Assembly (NCBI RefSeq): GCF_000176515.1
Contig: NZ_ADAQ01000011.1
Location: 62,001 to 126,000 of the forward strand
Direction: 5' to 3'
DNA length: 64,000 nucleotides
DNA from: Grimontia hollisae CIP 101886
GTDB taxonomy: Bacteria; Pseudomonadota; Gammaproteobacteria; Enterobacterales; Vibrionaceae
Shown here one piece after another: positions 10,711 through 18,182 of the stretch. The stretch's first letter is position 1. The number at the start of each line of letters is the position of its first letter. The position numbers and the translations under genes are program-made. The notes beneath the pieces were generated by a model. It did not search any database. It worked only from the letters and a program-made list of their open reading frames with translations, and was not told where the DNA came from.

Positions 10711-11124
10711 TCACTCTCTTTTGAAGTCTATATAACAGTAATTCAAACTATGTTCAGATACCGTAGGCCCGTCATACATGATTACGGGTATATTATATTG
10801 ATGAGAATTCATCTTTATCGTATTAAAAACCATGATGTTATCTGCTGATTTTAAATCAATATCAAATCCTCCTTCACACCCTACCTGTAGATAGTTTGTT
10901 TCAAAATTTTCTTTTTCTTTAAGCTCAACAATTTTTTGCTCAACTTCAGTGATGATGTCCTGAGAAACATAATACGTTTTTACTGGATATCTATACGTGT
11001 TTTCATCTATTTGTTGCATTACTGAGCTGGGTATTAAGGAGTCGATATACCCAACGACCAAAGTAATAAAAACAAGAATTAAAATACACAAAGATGAAGA
11101 GAGCGCGCCAATAAAACCTACCAT
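10711..11124 (-). CDS. Small one-helix periplasmic protein of the type I/adhesin operon
   Basis: A 137-residue protein with a hydrophobic N-terminal anchor (about residues 5-28) and a periplasmic region with two Cys residues (in VGCEGG and NYCYID) that could form a disulfide. It overlaps the HlyD-like gene by 7 bp and ends 6 bp before the MotB-like gene, so it belongs to the same operon. Its topology resembles MotB, ExbD and SiiA, but the helix lacks a central Asp (the only Asp is at its periplasmic end). It may be a third, non-conducting subunit or an accessory factor linking channel and adaptor. I do not recognise a family by sequence. Confidence 0.65.
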   Translation of the reverse strand: MVGFIGALSSSLCILILVFITLVVGYIDSLIPSSVMQQIDENTYRYPVKTYYVSQDIITEVEQKIVELKEKENFETNYLQVGCEGGFDIDLKSADNIMVFNTIKMNSHQYNIPVIMYDGPTVSEHSLNYCYIDFKRE

Positions 11125-12404
11125 ACAGAAAAATCCAAGTCTTTATTGAACACTGAAAGGACATACTCAATAAATGTCATTTCATCGTTAATGGCATAGA
11201 CTTTCATTTTCAAGCCAATGAATGCCTTTAACTTTTTCACATTTTCATCTGAGTTCTCGAACGCAATCCTGGCTTTATAGTATCGGCCCCCCTCTTTGGC
11301 ATATTCTTCGTACGCGAAACTGTCGACACTGACATCAGAAATTCTTCCATAGAACACATTTTTGATCCCAGGTGCTTCAACTTTCATTTTCACTAAACTA
11401 TTCGTGGAAATGTACGGTCTAAACTTGGAGTCAAATTTTGCGTCTACGAAGATACCGTCGTCATTACGTTTTAGCGTCAGTATTTCAGCATTGCGTTCTA
11501 TGAAAACACCTTTTGCCAAACCATCTTTAATGGACAGCACAGAACCATCCACTGTGGAGTTAATCACAGTAGAGTCAATCCTATCTGTTACCGTATTGTA
11601 TTCAGAGATATTAGCCGCTAACTGTTCTTGCGACTTTAACAGCTCATCTTCAGTCTGCTCTGTTAAGTCTAATGTGGTTTGCGTAAAGTCACTGTATGCA
11701 GCGTCCGCTAAGCTCTTCGCTTCATCCAGCAATAACTGGCTTTCCAAAACTTGCAGTTTTATCTTTTCAACTTCAAGCTTTGACTCTAAATATCTAACCG
11801 TTTCCCCTAAAGACTTGTAAATTAATTCACTCTTACGTTTTAGCAACATCTCCTGTTCATTTAGGTTTTCTTTTTTCAGTTTGAAGTTTTCACTTTTCTT
11901 ATTAAAGTCACTATTTTTATTGACGTAAGTCTCATACTTACTTTCCACTTTCAGTACAGCAACTGATTTATCACCTTCGAAAACAGCAGGTTTTCCATCC
12001 TTTATTGTCTTTTTAAGAAATTTAAGGTCGTTGGAAAACTTTTCTACCTCATTCTTATAGAAATCAGTATTGAAGGTTAACAGCTCCTTTTTGTGGCCAT
12101 CTTCGATGTTTTCTATCAGCAGCAATGTACTACCAACTTTTACATCATCACCCCGGGTCACATTAATAGACTTAATGATACCCGATGAAGGAGATAGGAT
12201 ATTTACATTACTATCATTAATAGCAAGGATACCTTCCCCTTCAGAAACAATGTCAAACTTGGCCAAAAAGACCAAATAAAACATCACTACCGCAGACACT
12301 GCTAACGCAGAGGTCTTTATCGGTTTACTCAACGATATATTTAATAGGCCATCGAGTGATGGTGTTTTTAACTTATCAATGACTTTATTTAATAACATAC
12401 TCAT
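11118..12404 (-). CDS. HlyD-family type I secretion periplasmic adaptor, SiiD-like
   Basis: The membrane-fusion adaptor that joins the inner-membrane ABC exporter to the TolC-type outer-membrane channel. From the chosen start the protein is 428 residues with an N-terminal cytoplasmic segment, one membrane helix (about residues 32-50, SALAVSAVVMFYLVFLAKF), a lipoyl/biotinyl half-motif (SPSSGIIKSINVTRGDDVKVG), a long coiled-coil hairpin rich in Lys/Glu/Leu, the second lipoyl half and a beta-barrel region. An in-frame ATG at 12449 would extend it deep into the TolC-like gene. The ATG at 12404, which overlaps that gene's end by only 20 bp, fits operon spacing better. Confidence 0.85.
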   Translation of the reverse strand: MSMLLNKVIDKLKTPSLDGLLNISLSKPIKTSALAVSAVVMFYLVFLAKFDIVSEGEGILAINDSNVNILSPSSGIIKSINVTRGDDVKVGSTLLLIENIEDGHKKELLTFNTDFYKNEVEKFSNDLKFLKKTIKDGKPAVFEGDKSVAVLKVESKYETYVNKNSDFNKKSENFKLKKENLNEQEMLLKRKSELIYKSLGETVRYLESKLEVEKIKLQVLESQLLLDEAKSLADAAYSDFTQTTLDLTEQTEDELLKSQEQLAANISEYNTVTDRIDSTVINSTVDGSVLSIKDGLAKGVFIERNAEILTLKRNDDGIFVDAKFDSKFRPYISTNSLVKMKVEAPGIKNVFYGRISDVSVDSFAYEEYAKEGGRYYKARIAFENSDENVKKLKAFIGLKMKVYAINDEMTFIEYVLSVFNKDLDFSVW

Positions 12405-13734
12405 TTGGAATATTCGCATTAAACTCATTAATCTTAGTTGAAAGATCAATCAACTCATTAAGAATAGTAAGCTTGTTAATTTCCAAATCTAATAGCGATG
12501 ATATATTCCTGAAAATATCCATTGCGCTTGATTCGTCAACTGACATTTCATTCAGCTGATTTTTGATAACATTTGTCGTCAAGTTTATTTGATTCTCAAC
12601 ACTAGCCATTCTTTCATAAATTAATTTTGACTGGCTTTTCAATGTGTTAAGTTCAACCTTTGTTGTGTGCAGGAACTCGTCATACTCAATGGATTTTTGA
12701 ATATATTTTTCACGCTCACTTTGTTTGTTCTTGAAACCCGCATAGTTGATCCCTGTGAATGTAGCTTGAACACCAATGTAAGAGTTTCCATCATTGTCAT
12801 AGGTGTAGCCTTCCGTCGCTACGTTATCTTTGTTCTTTATGCTAGATAATTTATTTTCTTTAATATTGTGCTGAGTAACTAATTCAACTTTAAAGTTTTC
12901 ATTAGTCGCCTCCATATTATATTTATCAGCCATCAAGCTGTTTCTTTTTGATTTGATTTTAAAATTACGACTTACCACTCGGTCAAAATCAAAAAGATCA
13001 TCAGTTAGCTTGATATACTCCTTAATGTATGCGTTAGAAAGACCGTACCCATCTTTGTAGAGTGAGTTTGGTGTTAAGTTATTGATTAAGCTCTTATACT
13101 GTTCAACTTGAGATTGAATATTAAGAACAGACTCATCAAATTTTTTCAGTGTCACGTCTGCAAAAACACGGTCGGATTTTTTCAAAATACCCGCCTTACT
13201 GGATACATCCATTCGGGAAAGCAATAAATCCATTTTCGCTTTGTAGTGTTTTGAACGCTCTAAGAATGTTCTCGCAGCTTCGATCTTGACCAGGTTTTGG
13301 TGAACAATACTGTATACTTCATTTACCCGTTGGTTATAGGTATCTTTCTCCGACAGCAAACGATAGTAAGCGGCATCTTTTTGATCACCGACGGTATCAC
13401 TCCACATTTTCAACCTTGCAGACAACTCCAACGAAAACTCTGTATTTGGAGAAGGATGCCCCGGTCTATCCATTTTCTGCTGGATCTGTGAAGAGATTGT
13501 CACCGATGGTATATAGTAATAGTTAGCCGCATCATACAAATGTTCTTCTGATTTTATTGCATGTTTTTGGCTATCAACTTTATATGAGCCTTCAATAGAG
13601 TCTACATATAACTGATTGTTATCTAGATGATAAACCCTGTCTTTATCTTTAATATTCAAATCAAAATCAGAAATTGTGGCATAGCTTGCTAAAGGAAAGA
13701 CGGCCATTAGCAATAACATTGGTTTCGCTTTCAT
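12385..13734 (-). CDS. TolC-family outer-membrane channel, SiiC-like
   Basis: A 449-residue exported protein with a signal peptide (MKAKPMLLLMAVFPLASYA, cleavage near residue 19) and long helical heptad segments typical of the TolC periplasmic tunnel (for example around residues 130-230 and 330-430). An amphipathic strand motif (YIGVQATFTGINYAGFKNKQSE) fits one of the barrel hairpins. In SPI-4, SiiC fills this role for SiiE export. Here the gene starts 1 bp after the end of the upstream beta-barrel gene and overlaps the adaptor gene. Similarity to canonical TolC is low, so the assignment rests on architecture and context. Confidence 0.75.
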   Translation of the reverse strand: MKAKPMLLLMAVFPLASYATISDFDLNIKDKDRVYHLDNNQLYVDSIEGSYKVDSQKHAIKSEEHLYDAANYYYIPSVTISSQIQQKMDRPGHPSPNTEFSLELSARLKMWSDTVGDQKDAAYYRLLSEKDTYNQRVNEVYSIVHQNLVKIEAARTFLERSKHYKAKMDLLLSRMDVSSKAGILKKSDRVFADVTLKKFDESVLNIQSQVEQYKSLINNLTPNSLYKDGYGLSNAYIKEYIKLTDDLFDFDRVVSRNFKIKSKRNSLMADKYNMEATNENFKVELVTQHNIKENKLSSIKNKDNVATEGYTYDNDGNSYIGVQATFTGINYAGFKNKQSEREKYIQKSIEYDEFLHTTKVELNTLKSQSKLIYERMASVENQINLTTNVIKNQLNEMSVDESSAMDIFRNISSLLDLEINKLTILNELIDLSTKINEFNANIPNEYVIK

Positions 13735-13735
13735 A

Positions 13736-14314
13736 TTAGAATTTCACTCCATAACCAATGTACAGAGACATGCCGTTATATCCTTTGTATGGACTCCAAT
13801 CGCCAGAAATTTCCCACATACCGTTAAAAAAAGGATCTTTTATATATGCACCCAGACCATAGTAGATCGCATCAATATCATCATCATTTGCGGTAGGATG
13901 GCGTGTGTTGAAATAACATGTCGAGTAATTTGAAAAACATTTACCTACTGTCGCCAGGGGGATGACAGAATCATTCAAATAGTAACCAGCGCCAACCGCC
14001 ATATTCCAAGACCAGAAATGTCCGGTTTTATATTTGTCTGAAATGATGTTGCCACGGCCATAAACACCGAAGTCTGTATCGCCAATGGGGATCAACCCTG
14101 AAACATAGAAACCGTTTGCACGTCCCGCTTTTATTCTGTGAGAGCTGACACCAAACGAGAAGATACTGTCATTCTCTGTATCGAGTATCTCATTATCTAC
14201 AATGTGGTTTACAAAGCTCGGAGTAAGATCTTGGCTATCACTACTTTCCTCAGCAAAGGAAACATTGCATATGAATGTGGATAGACATGCTAATAAGATC
14301 ATTCTCGTTTTCAT
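13736..14314 (-). CDS. Small outer-membrane beta-barrel-like protein, first gene of the adhesin operon
   Basis: A 192-residue secreted protein with a clear signal peptide (about residues 1-21, ending NVSFA). The mature part is made of alternating aromatic/Gly strands (GFYVSGLIPIG, WSWNMAVGAGYYL, IYYGLGAYI) and ends in YIGYGVKF; a terminal Phe is the usual recognition mark of BAM-assembled barrels. Two Cys near residues 129-137 could pair. It is not part of the classic SPI-4 operon. Being 1 bp upstream of the TolC-like gene, it may help assemble or anchor the secretion channel or the adhesin. No specific family is recognised. Confidence 0.65.
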   Translation of the reverse strand: MKTRMILLACLSTFICNVSFAEESSDSQDLTPSFVNHIVDNEILDTENDSIFSFGVSSHRIKAGRANGFYVSGLIPIGDTDFGVYGRGNIISDKYKTGHFWSWNMAVGAGYYLNDSVIPLATVGKCFSNYSTCYFNTRHPTANDDDIDAIYYGLGAYIKDPFFNGMWEISGDWSPYKGYNGMSLYIGYGVKF

Positions 14315-14703
14315 ATAGCACCTCTTAAACTTGATAGAAAATTTACCCCGATTTGGGATGACGGGATTTTATTTCCAGCAACACTCCACACAAGTTACGA
14401 ATCCATTTTCACCTTTATTCACATTAGGAAAATTTAGATAAATTTCAGCGCCTTATGCTGTTTCATGTTAATTGATGTTTTTTTTACCTGAAATATGAGG
14501 GAAATAGCGTTTGTCTATGGACATTGAACATGCCATTACAGGAAACAATGGCGATAGAGGGAAGGTGGACAATATGAAAGCAGGAGAAATGCGAATGCAG
14601 ACTGCCGCTCCAACAGGGAGAGTGGCAAGCTCAGATGCCGACATAAAGCAATATTGCTGTTGTTCACGGGCTTGTAATATGAAACGGACAACTCTCGTTG
14701 TGC
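14315..14703 (-). promoter_or_regulatory. Upstream region of the adhesin/type I operon, cut by the IS66 insertion
   Basis: This 389-bp stretch holds no convincing gene. It is AT-rich next to the barrel-protein start and should carry the operon promoter, but I cannot place -35/-10 boxes with confidence. The far end is the insertion point of the IS66 element, so any regulatory sequence further upstream has been displaced by 2.3 kb. Confidence 0.4.
14696..14703. repeat. IS66 target-site duplication, left copy
   Basis: CGTTGTGC, identical to the 8 bases at 17030-17037 on the other side of the element. Confidence 0.95.
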
Positions 14704-14730
14704 GTAAGCGGTAAGTAAACCAGTGAAGCC

Positions 14731-16245
14731 TCAGTCAACGCTACTCAGATCAACATTCCACGGCATCAGATCCGACATATCATCGGCGAGTGAACGCTTT
14801 GGCAACTCCGTGAACAGGTGCCGGAAGTAATAGTAAGGATTGATATCATTCGCACGACACGTCATCACCAAGCTATACAGATTGGCACTGGCTTTCGCGC
14901 CACCGACTGACGTTGAGAACATCCAGTTTTTTCGCCCCGTCGTGAACGGACGGATATCCCGCTCTGTCACATTGTTGTCGATGCTGATATGTCCATCTTC
15001 CAGGTAGGTCAGCAGTTTGGGCCACTGATTCTTGGTGTAGGTGATAGCCTGGCCTAGTGCCCCTTTCGGCAACACACTCAGGCTATCCAGCCACGCTTTA
15101 AAGTCATTCAGGATGGGCAGGCTTTCTTGCATCCTCATCTGTTGGCGCGCTTGTGCCGACAGGTCTTTGGCTCGCTTCTCTATCCCGTACAGTTTGGCGA
15201 TAAAGGCTAAGGCTTTTTCGGGCTTTCCCGCCTTTTTCGACGGGGATGCCTTTTGGGCATCAGTGAATTTTCGGCGCACATGCGCCATGCACGCCGCTTG
15301 AGTGACACCGTCTACGGTGTCATACGCACTGTAACCATCGGACAACAGATAACCGTGGTAATCACCGAGGAACTCACGCACACATGCGCCTGCTCGGCTG
15401 GGGTGATAGTCGTAAATCACCACGGGATTGGGGGTGAACTCGCCGCTGCGATAGACCCACATATAGGAGTTGGATTGCGCTTGTCGGTCTTCTTCTCTCA
15501 GCACCTGCACGGTGGTTTCATCCGCACAGATGAGAGTTTCTTTGAGAAGCTGCGTTTTCATTGCATCGATAATGACCTGCACTTTACTGCCTAGCTTCAC
15601 ACACCAGTTTGCCAGCGTGGCGCGGCTGATATCAATGCCGGAGCGGTTGAGGATGTCGACCTGACGGTACAGCGGCAGCGCATCCACGTATTTAGCGGTG
15701 ACCACCGCCGCGAAGGCTTCGGCGCTGCCAAGGCTTTTGGGGATCATGCTCGCCGGTTTCGGGGCGGTGACCACGTTACTGGTTTCAGCTGTTTGCTCGC
15801 ACTGGCGACAGGCATATTTGGTGCGCTCGTGGCGGATGACACTCACGCGCTGGGGCAGGATTTTCAGGGTTTCGCTGACTTCCTTACCACATTCATGTAA
15901 CGGCGCATCACAGCAGTCGCAATACGGGGCATTTAAGGTGTGGGTTTGCACCTCGCGTTCAAGGTCGGCAGGCAGCGGTTTACGGCCGGTTTTTTTGCGC
16001 GCTTTGGGTGAGGAAGGTAACGCGTCTTGCTGCTCCGCTTCGTTAAACGTGCCTTTGGCGACTTTTTCGCTTTGGGAAGCAAAGCGTTTGGATTTGCTGA
16101 GATTGAGTTGCTCAACGAGCAGTTGCACCTGGGTTTTCAGGGCGGCGACCTCCTCCTCTTTGGCCTGCAACAAAGCATCCTTGGCAAGAAGCATGGCTTT
16201 GAGTTGTTCGATGTCATCGGGGAAGTCGGTCATTTGGGGCATCAT
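14731..16245 (-). CDS. tnpC: IS66-family transposase (TnpC)
   Basis: The 504-residue DDE transposase of the element. It has an N-terminal leucine-zipper coiled coil (about residues 10-55), a zinc-finger region (YCDCCDAPLHECG and YACRQCE, about residues 108-150) and the catalytic core: ADETTVQV (first Asp), SDGYSAYD (second Asp) and NNVTERDIRPF with the catalytic Glu. Length and motifs are normal for IS66 and no frameshift is visible. It lies just inside the left inverted repeat. Confidence 0.97.
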   Translation of the reverse strand: MMPQMTDFPDDIEQLKAMLLAKDALLQAKEEEVAALKTQVQLLVEQLNLSKSKRFASQSEKVAKGTFNEAEQQDALPSSPKARKKTGRKPLPADLEREVQTHTLNAPYCDCCDAPLHECGKEVSETLKILPQRVSVIRHERTKYACRQCEQTAETSNVVTAPKPASMIPKSLGSAEAFAAVVTAKYVDALPLYRQVDILNRSGIDISRATLANWCVKLGSKVQVIIDAMKTQLLKETLICADETTVQVLREEDRQAQSNSYMWVYRSGEFTPNPVVIYDYHPSRAGACVREFLGDYHGYLLSDGYSAYDTVDGVTQAACMAHVRRKFTDAQKASPSKKAGKPEKALAFIAKLYGIEKRAKDLSAQARQQMRMQESLPILNDFKAWLDSLSVLPKGALGQAITYTKNQWPKLLTYLEDGHISIDNNVTERDIRPFTTGRKNWMFSTSVGGAKASANLYSLVMTCRANDINPYYYFRHLFTELPKRSLADDMSDLMPWNVDLSSVD

Positions 16246-16321
16246 CTACAGCATGGAATGGTGCCCAGTGTGACGGCTAAAAAGGATCGTTCAAGTGCAA
16301 AATCACGATCAGTATCTGGCG

Positions 16322-16666
16322 TCACACTTCCAGTCCATTTAAGGGCCGATGGGCTTTGCTGTTCTCGAGTGACAGCCCAGAGAGCAACCAGTGAAGCTGG
16401 GGTTTACTGATGACAATCACGCCTTGAGGGTTGGGGCGTGGCCATTTGAAAGTGCCTTTCTCCAAACGGCGATAGTAAAGCCAAAACCCGTTGGTATCCC
16501 AAAACAGGATTTTGAGTTTATCTCGTCCACGATTGCAGAAGATGAACCAGGCTTCGCTGAACGGATCCATGTCCAGTTGTTCGGCGACAATCAACGACAG
16601 CCCATCAATGGACTTGCGCATATCGGTCACGCCGGAGACCAGGAAGACCTTGCCGGACGGTGTCAT
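16322..16666 (-). CDS. tnpB: IS66 accessory protein TnpB
   Basis: A 114-residue IS66 Orf2 protein with the family signature VSGVTDMRKSIDGLSLIV near the N-terminus and the FIFCNRGRDKLKILFWDTNG block. It is required with TnpA and TnpC for IS66 transposition. The start at 16666 gives an ATGA overlap with tnpA, the usual IS66 coupling. An in-frame ATG at 16684 inside tnpA is less likely. Confidence 0.95.
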   Translation of the reverse strand: MTPSGKVFLVSGVTDMRKSIDGLSLIVAEQLDMDPFSEAWFIFCNRGRDKLKILFWDTNGFWLYYRRLEKGTFKWPRPNPQGVIVISKPQLHWLLSGLSLENSKAHRPLNGLEV

Positions 16667-16956
16667 TGCAGCGCGTCGACCCAATGTTTGATTTGCGCGG
16701 GACTGAGTGCCGCTGGCAGCTCTGCACGAATACCATTGGTAAAGAACAGGACAACAGAGAGCGAATGGCGCGGCTCATCAAACTCAATGGGCTGCAACGT
16801 CTGCACTGTCTCAGGGGTGCGCAGTCGCTTAGACCAGTAAAAGAAGGTTTGATAGCTAATACCTTTGTCTTCGCAGAACTGTTTTATGGATAGCTGACTT
16901 TGCTTTTGTTGCTCGATGACGGATGTCCAGTGAGCGCGTTTTTGTGCTTGGTTCAT
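16663..16956 (-). CDS. tnpA: IS66 accessory protein TnpA
   Basis: A 97-residue IS66 Orf1 protein. The N-terminal half is a helix-turn-helix (SQLSIKQFCEDKGISYQTFF followed by YWSKRL), as in IS66/IS3-type DNA-binding subunits. It is the first gene of the element's tnpABC operon and its stop overlaps the tnpB start. Confidence 0.93.
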   Translation of the reverse strand: MNQAQKRAHWTSVIEQQKQSQLSIKQFCEDKGISYQTFFYWSKRLRTPETVQTLQPIEFDEPRHSLSVVLFFTNGIRAELPAALSPAQIKHWVDALQ

Positions 16957-17029
16957 AGTGCCTCCGTTGAAAAAGGCACTATGTCAAAGCGTCGGCATTA
17001 TTGGTATGTGGGGTTTATTAACCGCTTAC

Positions 17030-17037
17030 CGTTGTGC
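17030..17037. repeat. IS66 target-site duplication, right copy
   Basis: CGTTGTGC, the second copy of the 8-bp duplication generated by IS66 insertion. Confidence 0.95.
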
Positions 17038-17105
17038 ACTGTTTTTGACTTTGTATGACTAAAAGAAAAATTGACTGTAGAAAAGGGGAAATTACCGGGG
17101 GATTA

Positions 17106-17143
17106 ATACCCAAACAATTTTTATATCTAAATCGCTTGGGTAT
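17106..17143. repeat. Short palindrome with IS630/MITE-like ends
   Basis: ATACCCAA at 17106-17113 is repeated in inverted form (TTGGGTAT) at 17136-17143 around a 22-bp AT-rich centre. The TATACCC terminus is the same as that of the IS630-type element at 45452-45766. It may be a minimal remnant of such an element; a plain hairpin is the alternative. Confidence 0.35.
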
Positions 17144-17154
17144 ACATATGATGT

Positions 17155-17186
17155 AAAAAAGCAAAGCTGTTCGCTTTGCTTTTTTA
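17155..17186. terminator. Bidirectional rho-independent terminator after the vtrB-like gene
   Basis: A perfect 7-bp stem (GCAAAGC / GCTTTGC, 17161-17167 and 17173-17179) with a 5-base loop, flanked by A and T runs on both sides, 8 bp past the stop of the regulator gene. Confidence 0.85.
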
Positions 17187-17193
17187 TTCTACC

Positions 17194-17751
17194 TTATTTG
17201 AGCAGTAACACGATGGCGCTACTGGTGATAGAGGAGAGCAATACCGCTGACAGTATCGTCATAAAAAACCAGCTAGGCTTCATCAATACGCTATTCGCTG
17301 GATGCTGGCTCTGGCCAATAACATTTGATGACAGCATTCGGTTATTGGCTGAAGGGGGTTTGATCATTGCCAGATCTTTCGATTCAATACGCTTAACTTC
17401 TAGCGGTGGCTCATCTTCAGTCACCATTAAGCCAAGGTTTTCCCCTTCCAGGATCAGCATGTAGCCTTCTTTGGGAATGGTTTTGATCTCGCACATTACC
17501 CCATCAATTAACTGTAGCGACTTTCTTAAATTAGAAATCGCTTTCGTTAATGATGTTTCACTGACAAAAACCTTACCCCAGACTTTGTCATTAATTTCTT
17601 CTTTGGTGATCACCATATTGGCGTTTTCACACAGAAGTTTGAGAATGGCAGCTTCCCTCCCTCCCAGGCTGATAATTTTGTCTGTGGTTAGCACTTCCCG
17701 TTTCAGGGTGTCAAAAATAACTTGGTTGCCAAGTAAGTAATTTCTTAACAT
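17194..17751 (-). CDS. vtrB: ToxR-like membrane-anchored transcription regulator, VtrB-like
   Basis: A 185-residue protein: an OmpR/PhoB-type winged helix-turn-helix (about residues 5-105; LGGREAAILKLLCENANMVI, then the recognition region SETSLTKAISNLRKSL and the wing IKTIPKEGYML), a linker, and one C-terminal membrane helix (about 158-184) that ends the protein. There is no periplasmic domain. VtrB of V. parahaemolyticus has exactly this design; it is switched on by the bile sensor VtrA/VtrC and activates the T3SS2 genes. Its place immediately downstream of the SctQ piece matches the T3SS2 island. No vtrA or vtrC is in this window, so the upstream signal must come from elsewhere. Confidence 0.82.
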   Translation of the reverse strand: MLRNYLLGNQVIFDTLKREVLTTDKIISLGGREAAILKLLCENANMVITKEEINDKVWGKVFVSETSLTKAISNLRKSLQLIDGVMCEIKTIPKEGYMLILEGENLGLMVTEDEPPLEVKRIESKDLAMIKPPSANNRMLSSNVIGQSQHPANSVLMKPSWFFMTILSAVLLSSITSSAIVLLLK

Positions 17752-17943
17752 CGTCTACCTAATCACTCTGTATTTTGTTTGTTTTATTATTGTTATAAAG
17801 GACAACTCTCCTATCAGATGACCCAGGATACACTCGCAGAGCATCTTTTTTCATGATGGAGAATAGTCACCTATCAGCGGCATGAAGTTGTGATTAAATG
17901 ATGAAAAACCATGAAAAATGCTGAAACATTTGTAAATTAAAAC
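17752..17943 (-). promoter_or_regulatory. Probable vtrB promoter region
   Basis: A 192-bp AT-rich gap between the T3SS operon terminator and the regulator start. It should hold the promoter of the VtrB-like gene. I cannot define boxes or a ToxR/VtrA-type operator by eye. Confidence 0.4.
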
Positions 17944-17966
17944 AAAAGGGGTGCGCCACCCCTTTT
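17944..17966 (-). terminator. Terminator of the sctL-to-sctQ operon
   Basis: AAAAGGGGTG/CACCCCTTTT stem with a 2-4 base loop, overlapping the last bases of the SpoA gene's stop codon and followed on the minus strand by T-rich sequence. Confidence 0.8.
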
Positions 17967-18180
17967 ACTGTTTCACCTCATTCACAAAATCAACCGTTAT
18001 TGCATACTGGTCATCAACTTTGATCAGTCGCCCCGTCGCAACCAGTTCATTACCGCTTTTCAACATCACTTCTGATTGAACAAAGTCATCAATCTTTAGC
18101 ATCTTGCCTTTGTTGAGTTGATTCAACTCATCCAAGGTCAGGTTGCAGTGGGCAATCACGACATCTAACGCTATTTTCAT
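17965..18180 (-). CDS. sctQ: SctQ C-terminal SpoA-domain protein (T3SS sorting platform)
   Basis: A 71-residue protein consisting of one SpoA (FliN/YscQ C-terminal) domain: LDVVIAHCNLTLDELNQLNKG, then LKSGNELVATGRLIKVDDQYAITV. SctQ forms the cytoplasmic sorting platform (C-ring pods). Many SctQ genes also make a short C-terminal product by internal translation; here the SpoA2 unit is a free-standing gene with its own start 2 bp after the upstream stop. As I recall, the equivalent slot in V. parahaemolyticus T3SS2 is annotated vscQ2. The rest of SctQ is not adjacent; the 191-residue gene at 29553-30128 is a candidate for it. Confidence 0.82.
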   Translation of the reverse strand: MKIALDVVIAHCNLTLDELNQLNKGKMLKIDDFVQSEVMLKSGNELVATGRLIKVDDQYAITVDFVNEVKQ

Positions 18181-18182
18181 GG

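Larger units (their letters stand above)
14704..17029 (-). mobile_element. Complete IS66-family insertion sequence, 2,326 bp
   Basis: The ends are 18-bp inverted repeats (GTAAGCGGTAAGTAAACC at 14704-14721; the complement of 17012-17029 differs at 2 of 18 positions). The element is flanked by a perfect 8-bp target duplication CGTTGTGC (14696-14703 and 17030-17037), the duplication size of the IS66 family. It carries the standard three genes tnpA, tnpB and tnpC, all open. Intact ends and target duplication indicate a fairly recent insertion with no later rearrangement through this copy. Confidence 0.97.

Noticed and set aside
14511-14714. 67-codon plus-strand ORF left of IS66
   Set aside because: It runs into the IS66 inverted repeat and target duplication, has no recognisable product and no good ribosome site; after removing the IS it would not be kept.
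15041-16410. Plus-strand ORFs opposite the IS66 transposase genes
   Set aside because: Standard antisense shadows of tnpB and tnpC, which carry the full catalytic motifs on the minus strand.
17965-18180. Considered as the T3SS needle subunit because of its small size
   Set aside because: The sequence has the strand-rich SpoA pattern (LTLDELNQLNKG, then a GRLIKVDDQYAITV end), whereas needle subunits are two-helix hairpins.
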